A stretch of DNA of 64,000 nucleotides from an uncultured Oceanospirillaceae bacterium (GCA_937138495.1 CAKZPE010000007.1:62001-126000); one strand, 5' to 3'; shown: positions 28,087 to 36,688, counted from the first letter of the stretch. Made by a program: numbers and translations. The notes: generated by a model not told the origin, from the letters alone.

Positions 28087-28151
28087 TCCTGACGAACCGT
28101 ACGCTTATTGAGAACAGTTATGACATATAGCTAAATCTTACTTGCTTTAAT

Positions 28152-28170
28152 AATGCAAATTATTATCATT
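28152..28170 (+). promoter_or_regulatory. Candidate Fur box upstream of flavodoxin
   Basis: AATGCAAATTATTATCATT contains the TGATAATNATTATCA core pattern (as TGCAAATTATTATCA), 30 bp before the flavodoxin start. Iron repression fits, because flavodoxin replaces ferredoxin in iron starvation. It also lies at the head of the metallophore region. Confidence 0.6.
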
Positions 28171-28199
28171 GCGATTTTATTATACTTCTGGATACGCAG

Positions 28200-28703
28200 A
28201 TGAGCATTGCATTGTTTTACGGCACCACGACGGGCAACACCGGTGATATCGCCGTTAAAGTAAAAGAACATCTTGATGATGTTGAGCTGTTTGATGTGAA
28301 GGATACCCCGGTCAGTGTGATGGCGGATTATGATCAGTTGATCTTCGCGATTCCTACCTGGGATTACGGTGAAGTGCAGGAAGACTGGCTGGAAATCTGG
28401 GATGAGGTGGATAATCTGGATTTCACCGGCAAGACCGTCGCATTCATTGGTCTGGGTGATCAGTACGGGTATGCCGAATGGTTTGTCGACGCAATGGGTA
28501 TGCTGCACGACAAAGTTGTGGCCCGTGGTGCAGAAGCTGTCGGCTACTGGCCGAATGAAGGCTATGAGTTTGATGAGTCGAAAGCCCTGACAAAAGATAA
28601 AAAATACTTCACTGGCCTGCCGCTGGATGAAGATTGCCAGCGTGAAATGACGGATGACCGGGTAGAGGCCTGGTGTGGTCAGGTCATGGTGGAGTTTTTG
28701 TAA
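28200..28703 (+). CDS. Flavodoxin
   Basis: 167 residues. The FMN phosphate loop is GTTTGNTGD near the N-terminus. The isoalloxazine-flanking loops are PTWDYGEVQEDW and GLGDQYGYAEWF, and total length fits long-chain flavodoxins. It is a one- or two-electron carrier that substitutes for ferredoxin under iron limitation. The upstream Fur-box-like sequence supports this. A strong terminator follows at 28718. Confidence 0.93.
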   Translation: MSIALFYGTTTGNTGDIAVKVKEHLDDVELFDVKDTPVSVMADYDQLIFAIPTWDYGEVQEDWLEIWDEVDNLDFTGKTVAFIGLGDQYGYAEWFVDAMGMLHDKVVARGAEAVGYWPNEGYEFDESKALTKDKKYFTGLPLDEDCQREMTDDRVEAWCGQVMVEFL

Positions 28704-28717
28704 AAAACACTGAAAGA

Positions 28718-28747
28718 AAAACGGTAGCTTCGGCTGCCGTTTTTTTT
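28718..28747 (+). terminator. Rho-independent terminator after flavodoxin
   Basis: AAACGGTAGC, TTCG tetraloop, GCTGCCGTT and a run of eight T. A strong, textbook-shaped terminator that separates flavodoxin from the TonB receptor. Confidence 0.9.
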
Positions 28748-28876
28748 GGTCCAAAAAACGGTTCGGGAAATGATAGCGGTCTGTTCAGCGATCGATAGAT
28801 GCCCGGCGGCATTGTTTCTAGCATGTGTGCCCTGCGTAAATTACGAATAAATTCTACCGACCGAGTGAATAGTAAG

Positions 28877-30955
28877 ATGAGTCATTCATGTAAAGTAAAA
28901 TCCGGCTGGCTGATTGCAGCGGCAATGGTAACAACCTCCGGTGCAGCTGTTTCTGCTGATGATGTGCAGCCCGCCGCTGACGCTGTGGTTGTCACGGCCC
29001 GTTACTGGGAAGAGTCTGAAGATAAGGTCCCGGCCAGCACTGAGGTCATTGATGGCGATCGGTCAGAAGGTGAAGTGACAGGGCTGGACCGTTATGTCAG
29101 TAATATCCGTATCGAAGAATCATCGGTACAAACCCGTGTGGCCATTCGGGGCAGTACAGGGTATGACACCGGGTTACAGGATCCGGTTGGGTACTATGTT
29201 GACGGTGTAGCGCTGCCGCTGGGTGGTACTCAGTTACCCCAGCTATTTAATCTGGAACGGATCGAGCTGATAAAAGGGCCGCAGGGTGCATTGTATGGCC
29301 GTAACTCAGAAGCGGGTGTGATTAAGCTGGAGTCTCAGCGTCCTGACTGGGAACCGGCGATGTCTCTTGGGGTTCAGAGCGGCGTTACTGACGGTGCCAA
29401 CGGTAAAGAACCTTCACATATCATCAGCCTGCGCGGTTCGAATGAATTAATTGCCGATCAGTTGGCCGGTTCAGTGGCGCTGCGCTATGAAGATACCCAG
29501 GGGCCGTTTGTTAACCGTGCTGATAATGATGACCACAGCGGTTCTGTAAAAAACTGGAGCCTGTCTTCCGGGCTGGATGCTCAGGTCAGTGATGTGACCG
29601 AAGTACGTTTTCGCAGCCTTTTGTCTGAAGAAGATACCGGCAAGTCCCGGTTGCGCTACAGTACCGGGGTAAATGCAACTGATCGTTTTACAACGAACTA
29701 CAACAGCCAGACTTTCGACGATACACAATCAGCCATTCACTCATTGACGATTAATCATCAGATGGAGAATTTTGATCTGGTCTCGGTGACCGGACTGACA
29801 AATTTTCGTCGGGATTTCCGGAATGATCTTGACCTGACTACCTTCGCTATTCCCGATACGTTACTGGATCTGGACGATGACATGCTGTCGCAGGAAGTGC
29901 GACTGGAATCTGACCGGGATGAAGATTTGCGCTGGTTGGCAGGGGTTTATCTGTATAAGCAGAAAACCGATGTGGATTTTACCATTGGTGGCAGTATGGC
30001 GCTGGCGCGTTCTACCCGGGAAACTGAAATTGACCAGCATGGTCTTGCCGGTTTTGGTCAGGTTGAATATGCATTAGCACAGGACTGGAGCCTGACACTG
30101 GGAACGCGGGTAGAGCGGATCAGTAAAGACGGTCGGCAGAACTACATTACCACCGGCGGAACGTCTTCATACAGTGCGGATGTGAATGAAATCATGGTGC
30201 TGCCAAAGGCAACGCTGGCATATCATGTGTCGGACAGCGGCATGATTTATGCCTCTGTTGCAAAAGGCTATTTGCCGGGTGGTTTCAACTATGGATCGGC
30301 ACAGGGTATCAGTTCATTCACATATGACTCAGAAAGCAGCGTGAACAGTGAAATCGGCTATAAGGACCGGTATTTAGACAACCGCTTAGGCTTTACCGCT
30401 GCGTTATTTCACATCAAGACCCATGATAAGCAAATTGTTGATTTGCAGCCCGGGTTTGTGCAGAGCATCGCAAATGCGGCTGAAACCACCAGTTACGGAC
30501 TGGAGTTGGGTGCCGATTACGCAGTTACACCGGCCCTGTCTGTATACGGGCATGCAGGTCTGATGCACACCGAAGCGGATAAATTCGACACCACGGTTTT
30601 TTCAGGAGGCAGTTTTGTTCCGGTTAGCCGCGCAGGTAACGATCTGCCGCTTGCGCCGGAGTTTACCTATGGGGCGGGTGTGCGCTATGTCGCCAGTAAA
30701 GGGGTGTTTGGTGATCTGAGCGTCAATGGTTCCGGTGATTATTACTTTGATTCCGCGAATACGCTGAAGCAGTCAGGCTATTCCCGGTTTGATGGTGAGC
30801 TGGGATATCAGTTTGACGGTTTTTCAGTGTCGCTGGTGGCTGAGAATATCTTTGATGAAGAGATCATCAGCCGTGCAGTATCAACGTCATCCGGCACTGT
30901 GGTTGAAGACACCGCGCCGCGTTATATAGGCATTAAGTTAGCTGCAAACTGGTGA
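28877..30955 (+). CDS. TonB-dependent outer-membrane receptor
   Basis: 692 residues from the ATG at 28877, chosen because it opens a signal peptide (KSGWLIAAAMVTTSGAAVSA). A likely TonB box follows (DAVVVTARY), then the plug domain with VGYYVDGVALPLGG and FNLERIELIKGPQGALYGRN (residues about 55-170), then a 22-strand barrel ending in the aromatic residue W (IKLAANW). It takes up ferric or other metal chelates using energy from TonB. The methyltransferase gene starts 6 bp downstream, and the neighbouring block encodes thiocarboxylate chemistry. This suggests that the receptor imports the metal complex of the local product. Confidence 0.9.
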   Translation: MSHSCKVKSGWLIAAAMVTTSGAAVSADDVQPAADAVVVTARYWEESEDKVPASTEVIDGDRSEGEVTGLDRYVSNIRIEESSVQTRVAIRGSTGYDTGLQDPVGYYVDGVALPLGGTQLPQLFNLERIELIKGPQGALYGRNSEAGVIKLESQRPDWEPAMSLGVQSGVTDGANGKEPSHIISLRGSNELIADQLAGSVALRYEDTQGPFVNRADNDDHSGSVKNWSLSSGLDAQVSDVTEVRFRSLLSEEDTGKSRLRYSTGVNATDRFTTNYNSQTFDDTQSAIHSLTINHQMENFDLVSVTGLTNFRRDFRNDLDLTTFAIPDTLLDLDDDMLSQEVRLESDRDEDLRWLAGVYLYKQKTDVDFTIGGSMALARSTRETEIDQHGLAGFGQVEYALAQDWSLTLGTRVERISKDGRQNYITTGGTSSYSADVNEIMVLPKATLAYHVSDSGMIYASVAKGYLPGGFNYGSAQGISSFTYDSESSVNSEIGYKDRYLDNRLGFTAALFHIKTHDKQIVDLQPGFVQSIANAAETTSYGLELGADYAVTPALSVYGHAGLMHTEADKFDTTVFSGGSFVPVSRAGNDLPLAPEFTYGAGVRYVASKGVFGDLSVNGSGDYYFDSANTLKQSGYSRFDGELGYQFDGFSVSLVAENIFDEEIISRAVSTSSGTVVEDTAPRYIGIKLAANW

Positions 30956-30961
30956 TCGTAA

Positions 30962-31975
30962 ATGGAATTGAATCACTTTCGTTCAGGGCCTGCACAGTCA
31001 TGGTTGTTGGATCTGATGTTAGGGCCGGTGCGCTGGCAGTTGCTTCGCAGCGGTTTTGAATTGCGGATTTTTGATTGCCTGGCGGCGCCAAAGACAGCGT
31101 CGCAGTTAGCTGAAAACCTGGATTTTAAAGCGGAAAAAGTGACGGTGTTACTGGATGCGCTGACAGGGCTTGGTGTTCTGGAAAAAGCCCGTGGCAAATA
31201 TCGGTTACTGGAAACGCTGGAGCCTTTTCTGATCTCTGACAGCCGGCAATCTATGCGTGAAATGTTACTTCATCTTGCCCGGGTGAAGCATTGTGATATG
31301 GACGACATTCTGAACGTGCTGAAAACCGGCGAATCGGAACATGTATCTGCCGATTTTGCCCGGCCTGAGTTCTGGGACCGGGCGGTGGGAAATTTGCGTT
31401 CCTTTCATGCCAGTTGCAGTAACCGGGTTGCATTGCAGCTTTTACAGTCGCTGCCTGAATGGGAGCGGATAACGTCCGTACTGGATTTGGGGGCAGGGTC
31501 TGAGAATCTTGCAGTCAGCCTGGCGGAAGAGCATCCGCACCTGAAAATCAGGGTTTTTGACCTTGAGCCCTGTGCCAGTCGTATACGTTCTGCTATTTCG
31601 CCACTGTACAGTCAGCAAATTGCAGTGGTGGCGGGGGATTATAATCATGATCCCTTGCCGCAGCATACTGATCTGATCTGGGCTTCTATGTCACTGTACT
31701 ATGCAAAAGATCTGACGCTATTACTGTCGGAGTTGCGTGATTCGCTGAATGAGCAGGGAATGCTGGTTTGTCTGCATGAGGGATTAACGGCAGAGCGGAC
31801 TGAGCCTGAGCATCATGTGGTCGGTCGGTTTGTACCGGCATTAAATGGTGTGGATGTATCTTTTAATCATGGTGATATTGCTAAAGCGATGACAAGAGCC
31901 GGTTTTACCCGGGTGTTAAGCAGAAGTATTGATACGCTTTATGGGCCGATGGAGTTAGATATCGGATATAAATAA
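30962..31975 (+). CDS. SAM-dependent methyltransferase (O-methyltransferase family 2 type)
   Basis: 337 residues. An N-terminal winged-helix dimerisation domain (residues about 20-85, LDALTGLGVLEKARGKYRLL) is followed by a class I SAM fold with motif I ITSVLDLGAGSENLAVSLA. This is the arrangement of small-molecule O- and S-methyltransferases in secondary metabolism. It begins 6 bp after the TonB receptor. It could methylate a carboxyl, hydroxyl or thiol of the metallophore or of its breakdown product. A terminator follows at 32066. Confidence 0.82.
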   Translation: MELNHFRSGPAQSWLLDLMLGPVRWQLLRSGFELRIFDCLAAPKTASQLAENLDFKAEKVTVLLDALTGLGVLEKARGKYRLLETLEPFLISDSRQSMREMLLHLARVKHCDMDDILNVLKTGESEHVSADFARPEFWDRAVGNLRSFHASCSNRVALQLLQSLPEWERITSVLDLGAGSENLAVSLAEEHPHLKIRVFDLEPCASRIRSAISPLYSQQIAVVAGDYNHDPLPQHTDLIWASMSLYYAKDLTLLLSELRDSLNEQGMLVCLHEGLTAERTEPEHHVVGRFVPALNGVDVSFNHGDIAKAMTRAGFTRVLSRSIDTLYGPMELDIGYK

Positions 31976-32065
31976 ACAGCGGATTATGCTGTTTTAAGTA
32001 AACAGTATCTTACCCCGTATTGTTAATAATCATTAACGTAATGATTTTAGATCGTAAAATAAAGA

Positions 32066-32096
32066 ACCGAAGTGATTTTATTGCTTCGGTTTTTTT
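32066..32096 (+). terminator. Rho-independent terminator after receptor-methyltransferase pair
   Basis: ACCGAAG (32066-32072) pairs with CTTCGGT (32084-32090), followed by T(7). It separates receptor-methyltransferase from the biosynthetic run starting at 32242. Confidence 0.85.
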
Positions 32097-32183
32097 ATAT
32101 TTCCTCGTCTTTATTCGCCATTTGATTGTGATTTGTTCGTGATTTTATAGTGAGAACCCATAGGGCTTAGTACTCTTTGTTGT

Positions 32184-32198
32184 ATCGATGTAATCGAT
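32184..32198. promoter_or_regulatory. Inverted repeat, candidate operator
   Basis: ATCGAT-GTA-ATCGAT, a symmetric element 44 bp upstream of the E1/rhodanese start, in the likely promoter of the biosynthetic run. Its binding protein is unknown; the AraC regulator at 45246 is one candidate. Confidence 0.35.
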
Positions 32199-32241
32199 TC
32201 TTATTTGTATTCAAGCAAATAAATAACTGGAGTATCTGTTA

Positions 32242-33408
32242 ATGAACTTACCACCGTTAGTGGAAGCAGCGGCTGAGTTGAGTCACGAAGAAATTGCCCG
32301 TTATGGACGGCATTTGTTATTGCCAGATTTGGGTGTTGAAGGACAAAAACGCCTGAAAAACAGCCGGGTTTTAATTATCGGGGCTGGCGGTTTGGGGTCC
32401 CCTGCTTTGCTGTATCTGGCGGCAGCCGGGGTGGGCACGCTCGGCATTGTCGATTTTGATGTTGTGGAGCAGTCGAATCTACAGCGTCAGATTGTTCATG
32501 GTGTGTCTGATGTCGGGCAGCTTAAAACGGCGAGCGCAGCGCGTACCGTCGCGGAAATTAATCCCCTGATTCAAGTTGTTTGCCATGAGTGTCGTCTGGA
32601 AGCTGAAAACGTCATGGATATTTTTAGCGGGTATGACCTCATCGTGGATGGCACGGATAATTTTGCTACCCGTTATCTGGTCAACGATGCCTGTGTGCTG
32701 GCAGGAAAGCCTTACGTATGGGGGTCTATTTTTCGCTTTGAAGGACAGGTCTCGGTTTTCTGGGAAAACGCGCCGGGCGGTGTGGGGCTGAATTACCGGG
32801 ATCTTTATCCGGAACCGCCGCCGGCACATCTGGCACCTTCCTGCTCTGAAGGGGGAGTGTTGGGAATTCTTTGCGCTTCAATAGGGTCGGTCATGGCAAC
32901 GGAAGCGGTCAAGTTGCTGACAGGTATGGGTGACGTTCTGCTTGGGCGGCTGATTACTTTTGATGCGCTGGATATGTGTTACCGGGAGCTTCCGATTCGC
33001 CGGCATCCGGACCGCCCTTCTGTGGAAGGCCTTATCGATTATGAATATTTCTGTGGTGTGGGTGTACAGCCACAGGCTGAGGTGCCGCAAATCAGTGTGC
33101 AGGAGGTCAGTGACTTACTGAAGAATAATGCGGCGGTGAGGCTGATTGATGTTCGCGAAAAAACGGAATGGGACATCGTGAATATTGGTCCGGACAGTGA
33201 GCATATTCCTAAGGGAAGTGTCTTTTCTGAACAGGTGCAAAAGGGATTCTCGACGGATGATTCCATTCTGGTCATGTGCAAGGGAGGCGCCCGTTCCAGA
33301 GAGGTTGTGGAACAGCTTCTTGAAGCCGGCTATCAGGATGTGCGCAATGTCAGTGGCGGTATTTTGCGTTGGATTAAAGAAATTGATCCGGCATTGCCGG
33401 GTTACTGA
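32242..33408 (+). CDS. E1-like adenylating/sulfurtransferase enzyme with rhodanese domain (MoeZ/PdtF type)
   Basis: 388 residues in two parts. Residues about 15-260 form a ThiF/MoeB E1 domain with the nucleotide loop IIGAGGLGSPALLYLAAAG, the DFDVVEQSNLQRQ motif and the APSCSEGGVLGILCASIGSV region carrying the catalytic cysteine. The paired zinc cysteines of MoeB are missing, as in MoeZ-type proteins. Residues about 285-388 form a rhodanese domain with active loop MCKGGARSREV. The enzyme adenylates the C-terminal glycine of a carrier and passes sulfur from the rhodanese cysteine, giving a protein thiocarboxylate. The carrier is encoded two genes later. It heads the biosynthetic operon, after a clear GGAG site. 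Confidence 0.92.
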   Translation: MNLPPLVEAAAELSHEEIARYGRHLLLPDLGVEGQKRLKNSRVLIIGAGGLGSPALLYLAAAGVGTLGIVDFDVVEQSNLQRQIVHGVSDVGQLKTASAARTVAEINPLIQVVCHECRLEAENVMDIFSGYDLIVDGTDNFATRYLVNDACVLAGKPYVWGSIFRFEGQVSVFWENAPGGVGLNYRDLYPEPPPAHLAPSCSEGGVLGILCASIGSVMATEAVKLLTGMGDVLLGRLITFDALDMCYRELPIRRHPDRPSVEGLIDYEYFCGVGVQPQAEVPQISVQEVSDLLKNNAAVRLIDVREKTEWDIVNIGPDSEHIPKGSVFSEQVQKGFSTDDSILVMCKGGARSREVVEQLLEAGYQDVRNVSGGILRWIKEIDPALPGY

Positions 33409-33428
33409 GTGAAGCAGGGAGGCGTGGG

Positions 33429-33857
33429 ATGTTAATGATTCAGGAGCACCATCTGGAAGAAATCCGGAATTTGGCAAAAGGTGCCCATCCTTTAGAGTTT
33501 TGTGGCGTGATGGCGGGAGCTGCTGGCGCTAATGTGCCGCAGCGGGTAATTCCTATGCAGAATGCGGCCCGGTCGGAGTGTTTTTTTCAATTCGAGCCGG
33601 CGGAGCAGTTACGTGTGTGGAGAGAGCTTGACCTCCAGAATGAGGTTCCCATGGTTATCTTCCATTCTCATACCGGTTCAGAAGCGGTACCCAGCCGGAC
33701 TGATATCGAGTATGCCGCTGAGCCTGATGCGCATTATCTGATTGTATCAACGCTGGAAGGTGTGACTGAGACTGCCAGAAGTTTTCGGATATTTAATGGC
33801 CGTGTCGTTGAAGAGAATTTAAAAATTATCAGTTCAGGGAAAAAACATGAAAGTTAA
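33429..33857 (+). CDS. JAMM/MPN-family metallopeptidase (Mec/QbsD type)
   Basis: 142 residues, single JAMM domain. The zinc signature is complete: Glu23 in HPLEFCGVMAG and FHSHTGSEAVPSRTD, giving H-x-H, seven residues, S-x-x-D. Bacterial homologues remove residues after Gly-Gly of sulfur carriers (QbsD) or hydrolyse carrier-amino-acid adducts (Mec). The carrier encoded next already ends in Gly-Gly, so adduct hydrolysis is the better guess here. It starts 20 bp after the E1 gene and overlaps the carrier gene by 11 bp. Confidence 0.92.
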   Translation: MLMIQEHHLEEIRNLAKGAHPLEFCGVMAGAAGANVPQRVIPMQNAARSECFFQFEPAEQLRVWRELDLQNEVPMVIFHSHTGSEAVPSRTDIEYAAEPDAHYLIVSTLEGVTETARSFRIFNGRVVEENLKIISSGKKHES

Positions 33858-34119
33858 AGTATCTATTCCGACCATAATGCGAACGTTAACAGATAATCAA
33901 AAAGTGGTTGAAGTGTCCGGCGCGGATATTAATCAGGTGATTAATAATATGGGATCTCAGTATCCCGGATTAAAAGAACGCCTGGTTGAGGATGGAAATG
34001 TTCACCGTTATATCAACATTTTTTTAAATGAAGATGATATTCGCTTTACCGGTTCAATGAACACTCAGGTAAAAGAAGGTGATCATATTACGATTTTACC
34101 TGCAGTTGCCGGCGGCTGA
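33847..34119 (+). CDS. CysO/ThiS-family sulfur-carrier protein
   Basis: 90-residue ubiquitin-fold carrier. The sequence is CysO-like from end to end (MKVKVSIPTIMRTLTDNQK near the start, YINIFLNEDDIRF in the middle) and finishes ITILPAVAGG, the ending recalled for mycobacterial CysO. The exposed Gly-Gly C-terminus is ready for adenylation by the E1-like enzyme and conversion to thiocarboxylate without trimming. It overlaps the JAMM gene by 11 bp. It is the sulfur donor for the pathway. Confidence 0.93.
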   Translation: MKVKVSIPTIMRTLTDNQKVVEVSGADINQVINNMGSQYPGLKERLVEDGNVHRYINIFLNEDDIRFTGSMNTQVKEGDHITILPAVAGG

Positions 34120-34246
34120 TTACATTCAATAAATAATACCTTTCAACATAGCCTTATGTGGTTTTTAAACTGCAGGGCTTTGTTCGCTCAAAATTTAGCC
34201 TGACCGGTAGTGTTTGCTGGTGGGGAATTTAAAGAGGGTCAAGTAA

Positions 34247-35557
34247 GTGGCGACAAATAAGCAGCATGTTGGTTTAAGTGCCGACGGAAATATGCCTGAA
34301 TCCGGGGCGCAAAAGAGTTGGATGGACCAGTTAAACCGTAAAAGGGTGCCGGGGCCCCGTACGCCTTACCATCATAAACTGGATGCCCGGACGGGCTGTT
34401 CTACCCGGGCGGTTCATTCCGGTACCTATCATGACCCTGTTTCCGGCGCGGTGGGCACGCCGGTATTTCAGAGCACTACTTTTCTTTTTCAGGACAAAAC
34501 ATACGACGCTTTTTTTGAGGGCGTTACCCGGGATGTACCTATTTATACCCGCTATGGAAATCCTTCGCAGTGGAGTGTTCAGGAAAAAGTGGCTGCGCTG
34601 GAAGGGGCTGAAAGTGCGGTGGTTTTTTCGTCAGGTATGGCGGCCATTGCGACGACGGTGTATGCGCTGACAAACCGGGGTGGACACATTGTTACATCCT
34701 ACGATGTTTACGGCGGCACTTATAACCTGGTCAGGGAAGATTTGCATCAGTCCGACCGGGAAGTGAGTTTCGTTGATCCGACTGATCTTTCGGCCATTGA
34801 GGCGGCTATTCAGCAAAATACCCAGATGTTTTTGTTTGAGGGGTTATCGAATCCCCTGCTGAAAGGGCTGCCGGTGAAGTCGATATGTGAGCTGGCCCGC
34901 AAACACAACATTCTGGTGGTTATCGATAATACATTCTTGTCACCGGTTGCGTCACGGCCGCTGGAATTCGGGGCTGACATTGTTATTCACAGCGCAACGA
35001 AATACCTCAACGGTCACAGTGATATGACGGCAGGTGTGGCCAGCGGTTCACGTAAGTTTCTGGACCGGATCTGGGCACAGATGTTACGTCTGGGCGGGCA
35101 GCTTGATCCGAATTCGTGTTTTCTGCTTGAGCGTGGCCTGAAAACACTGGCCTTACGGATGCGTGCACATTCTGAAAATGCGACTGCAATCGCCTCTGCG
35201 CTTGATAGCCATCCAAAAATCACCCGGGTATATCACCCATCACTTCCCGGTTATGAACAGACAGAATTACTCGATATCTGTAAGGGAAATTATGGCGGTG
35301 TGGTGAGTTTTGAAATCGAAGGGGGGGATCCAGCCGCCCTGGCATTCATGGAGAAACTCGAGTTGGCGCAGGTGGCTACCAGTCTGGGCGGTGTTGAGTC
35401 TCTGGTCAGCATGCCTTTTAACACATCCCACAGTTCACTGACTGAACGTCAGCGTCAGCAGGTGGGTATCCGTCCCGGATTAATCCGGTTCTCGGCAGGT
35501 GTTGAAGATCAGAACGATCTTCTGAATGACATTCTGAATGCCCTTGAACAAATCTGA
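34247..35557 (+). CDS. Cystathionine-gamma-synthase-like PLP enzyme (MetB/MetY/MetZ family)
   Basis: 436 residues from a GTG start preceded by AGAGGGTC. The first 45-50 residues (ending PYHHKLDARTGCSTRAVHSG) are longer than usual. The fold is Cys/Met-metabolism PLP type I, with the Schiff-base lysine in HSATKYLNGHSDMTAG and the YTRYGNPSQWSVQEKVAALE segment. Family members make or break C-S bonds at the gamma carbon (cystathionine, homocysteine) or lyse them. Next to a carrier-thiocarboxylate system it could add sulfur to an activated homoserine, as in the Wolinella HcyS/MetY system, or liberate sulfide from cysteine for the rhodanese. The exact reaction is open. Confidence 0.85.
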   Translation: MATNKQHVGLSADGNMPESGAQKSWMDQLNRKRVPGPRTPYHHKLDARTGCSTRAVHSGTYHDPVSGAVGTPVFQSTTFLFQDKTYDAFFEGVTRDVPIYTRYGNPSQWSVQEKVAALEGAESAVVFSSGMAAIATTVYALTNRGGHIVTSYDVYGGTYNLVREDLHQSDREVSFVDPTDLSAIEAAIQQNTQMFLFEGLSNPLLKGLPVKSICELARKHNILVVIDNTFLSPVASRPLEFGADIVIHSATKYLNGHSDMTAGVASGSRKFLDRIWAQMLRLGGQLDPNSCFLLERGLKTLALRMRAHSENATAIASALDSHPKITRVYHPSLPGYEQTELLDICKGNYGGVVSFEIEGGDPAALAFMEKLELAQVATSLGGVESLVSMPFNTSHSSLTERQRQQVGIRPGLIRFSAGVEDQNDLLNDILNALEQI

Positions 35558-35626
35558 GATTAACCGGCGTCTGACAGTGAATAGCGTGAGTGCATCACTG
35601 TTGTCGTATTAGAAAGAGAGCCCGTC

Positions 35627-36688
35627 ATGAAAAACGGTGTAAGCATCGCCGGCATGAGCGAAATCATGCATGAAATTAAAGGTGATACTGCAGAAGGTAT
35701 TTTTAGCTACGCTGCCTGGTCGGAGTGGAGTGGTGGTGAAACGCTGGCAGCAAATGTTGCTCCGGCGGTGATCGGTACGGTGAAAAGTAGCCGTGGATTT
35801 GGCTGGCGCGTGGCTTTGGGGGATAAAGCGGCCGTGTCAGATGTTTGCCAGAGTGACTGGGTTTTTCTGCCGGAAGAGCTGGCGCTGGCTGGCCTGGGCT
35901 CCTGTGCATTGCTCACCATGGTGAAGGGCGCATCGACCCGGGGCAGTAGCCTTGAACATCTGTGCTTTAAAGTGAAAGCGGTTTGTCACCGGCAACCGGA
36001 AGATAAAGTGGTGACGGCGCTGACCGACTTTGACTACCGGGTTGAGTTTGAGGCAGATGCCGCGGGTGAGAATCAGATGTTTCAGGAGATTCTGACCAAA
36101 CTTTCCAACCACAGCCCGAATCACCGCACCATTGCTGAAGCCAATACGGTCTCATTGTGTCAGCCGGTTAAGGCTGAAATTGCTGAAATGGCGCCGGTGT
36201 CAGCGGCTGACAGCCAGACGGAGATTCGCGTCGACGTTCACTGGGAATATGGTTTTCAGCTGCATGCGGCCTACGCCGATGGTTTACGTCGTCTGAAAAT
36301 AGATCAGCCTAAGCAGGCCGGCGGCATCGATAAAGGTGCTAATCCTCAGGAAATTTTACTGGCTTCGCTGGTGGCGTGCCTGACCCGAACTCTGGTTGCA
36401 CATGCTGAGCAGGCAAACATTCTGCTTGATGGAGTCAGGGTTGATGCTTCCGGCCACGTTGATATGCGGGGGATGCTGGGCATTGCACCCGAGGTGCCGA
36501 GTAAGCTGCAGAATATCTCACTTAATTTCTCCCTCGACAGCCATGCTGATCAGTCTGCTTTGCATGATCTGATTTACCGGGCTGCAGAAAGCTCACCCAT
36601 CCTGCGACTGTTAGTCGAAAAGCAGCGGATAGCCCTTCATCTGTATCGGGGTGAAACATTCATCACTGAGTTTATCAGCGAAGGGTAA
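35627..36688 (+). CDS. Tandem OsmC-domain protein
   Basis: 353 residues with two OsmC/Ohr-like domains (about 25-180 and 200-345). Each retains the buried first cysteine (LGSCALLTMVKG in the first, LVACLTRTLVAH in the second). The second cysteine of peroxidase-type OsmC proteins appears as serine in both (HSPNHRT and SSPILRL). A classic two-cysteine peroxidase mechanism is therefore unlikely. It may handle persulfide or thiocarboxylate sulfur, or act as a single-cysteine thiol protein. It lies in the biosynthetic run with ordinary gaps of about 70 bp. Confidence 0.82.
   Translation: MKNGVSIAGMSEIMHEIKGDTAEGIFSYAAWSEWSGGETLAANVAPAVIGTVKSSRGFGWRVALGDKAAVSDVCQSDWVFLPEELALAGLGSCALLTMVKGASTRGSSLEHLCFKVKAVCHRQPEDKVVTALTDFDYRVEFEADAAGENQMFQEILTKLSNHSPNHRTIAEANTVSLCQPVKAEIAEMAPVSAADSQTEIRVDVHWEYGFQLHAAYADGLRRLKIDQPKQAGGIDKGANPQEILLASLVACLTRTLVAHAEQANILLDGVRVDASGHVDMRGMLGIAPEVPSKLQNISLNFSLDSHADQSALHDLIYRAAESSPILRLLVEKQRIALHLYRGETFITEFISEG

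Noticed and set aside
28788..28800. Second copy of the ATCGAT operator upstream of the TonB receptor
   Set aside because: Only a single 6-bp match; expected by chance.
32242..34119. Molybdopterin or thiamine biosynthesis operon (E1-like enzyme plus ThiS-like carrier)
   Set aside because: No other moa/thi genes present; the JAMM protein, CysO-like carrier ending and metallophore-type neighbours fit a thiocarboxylate pathway instead.
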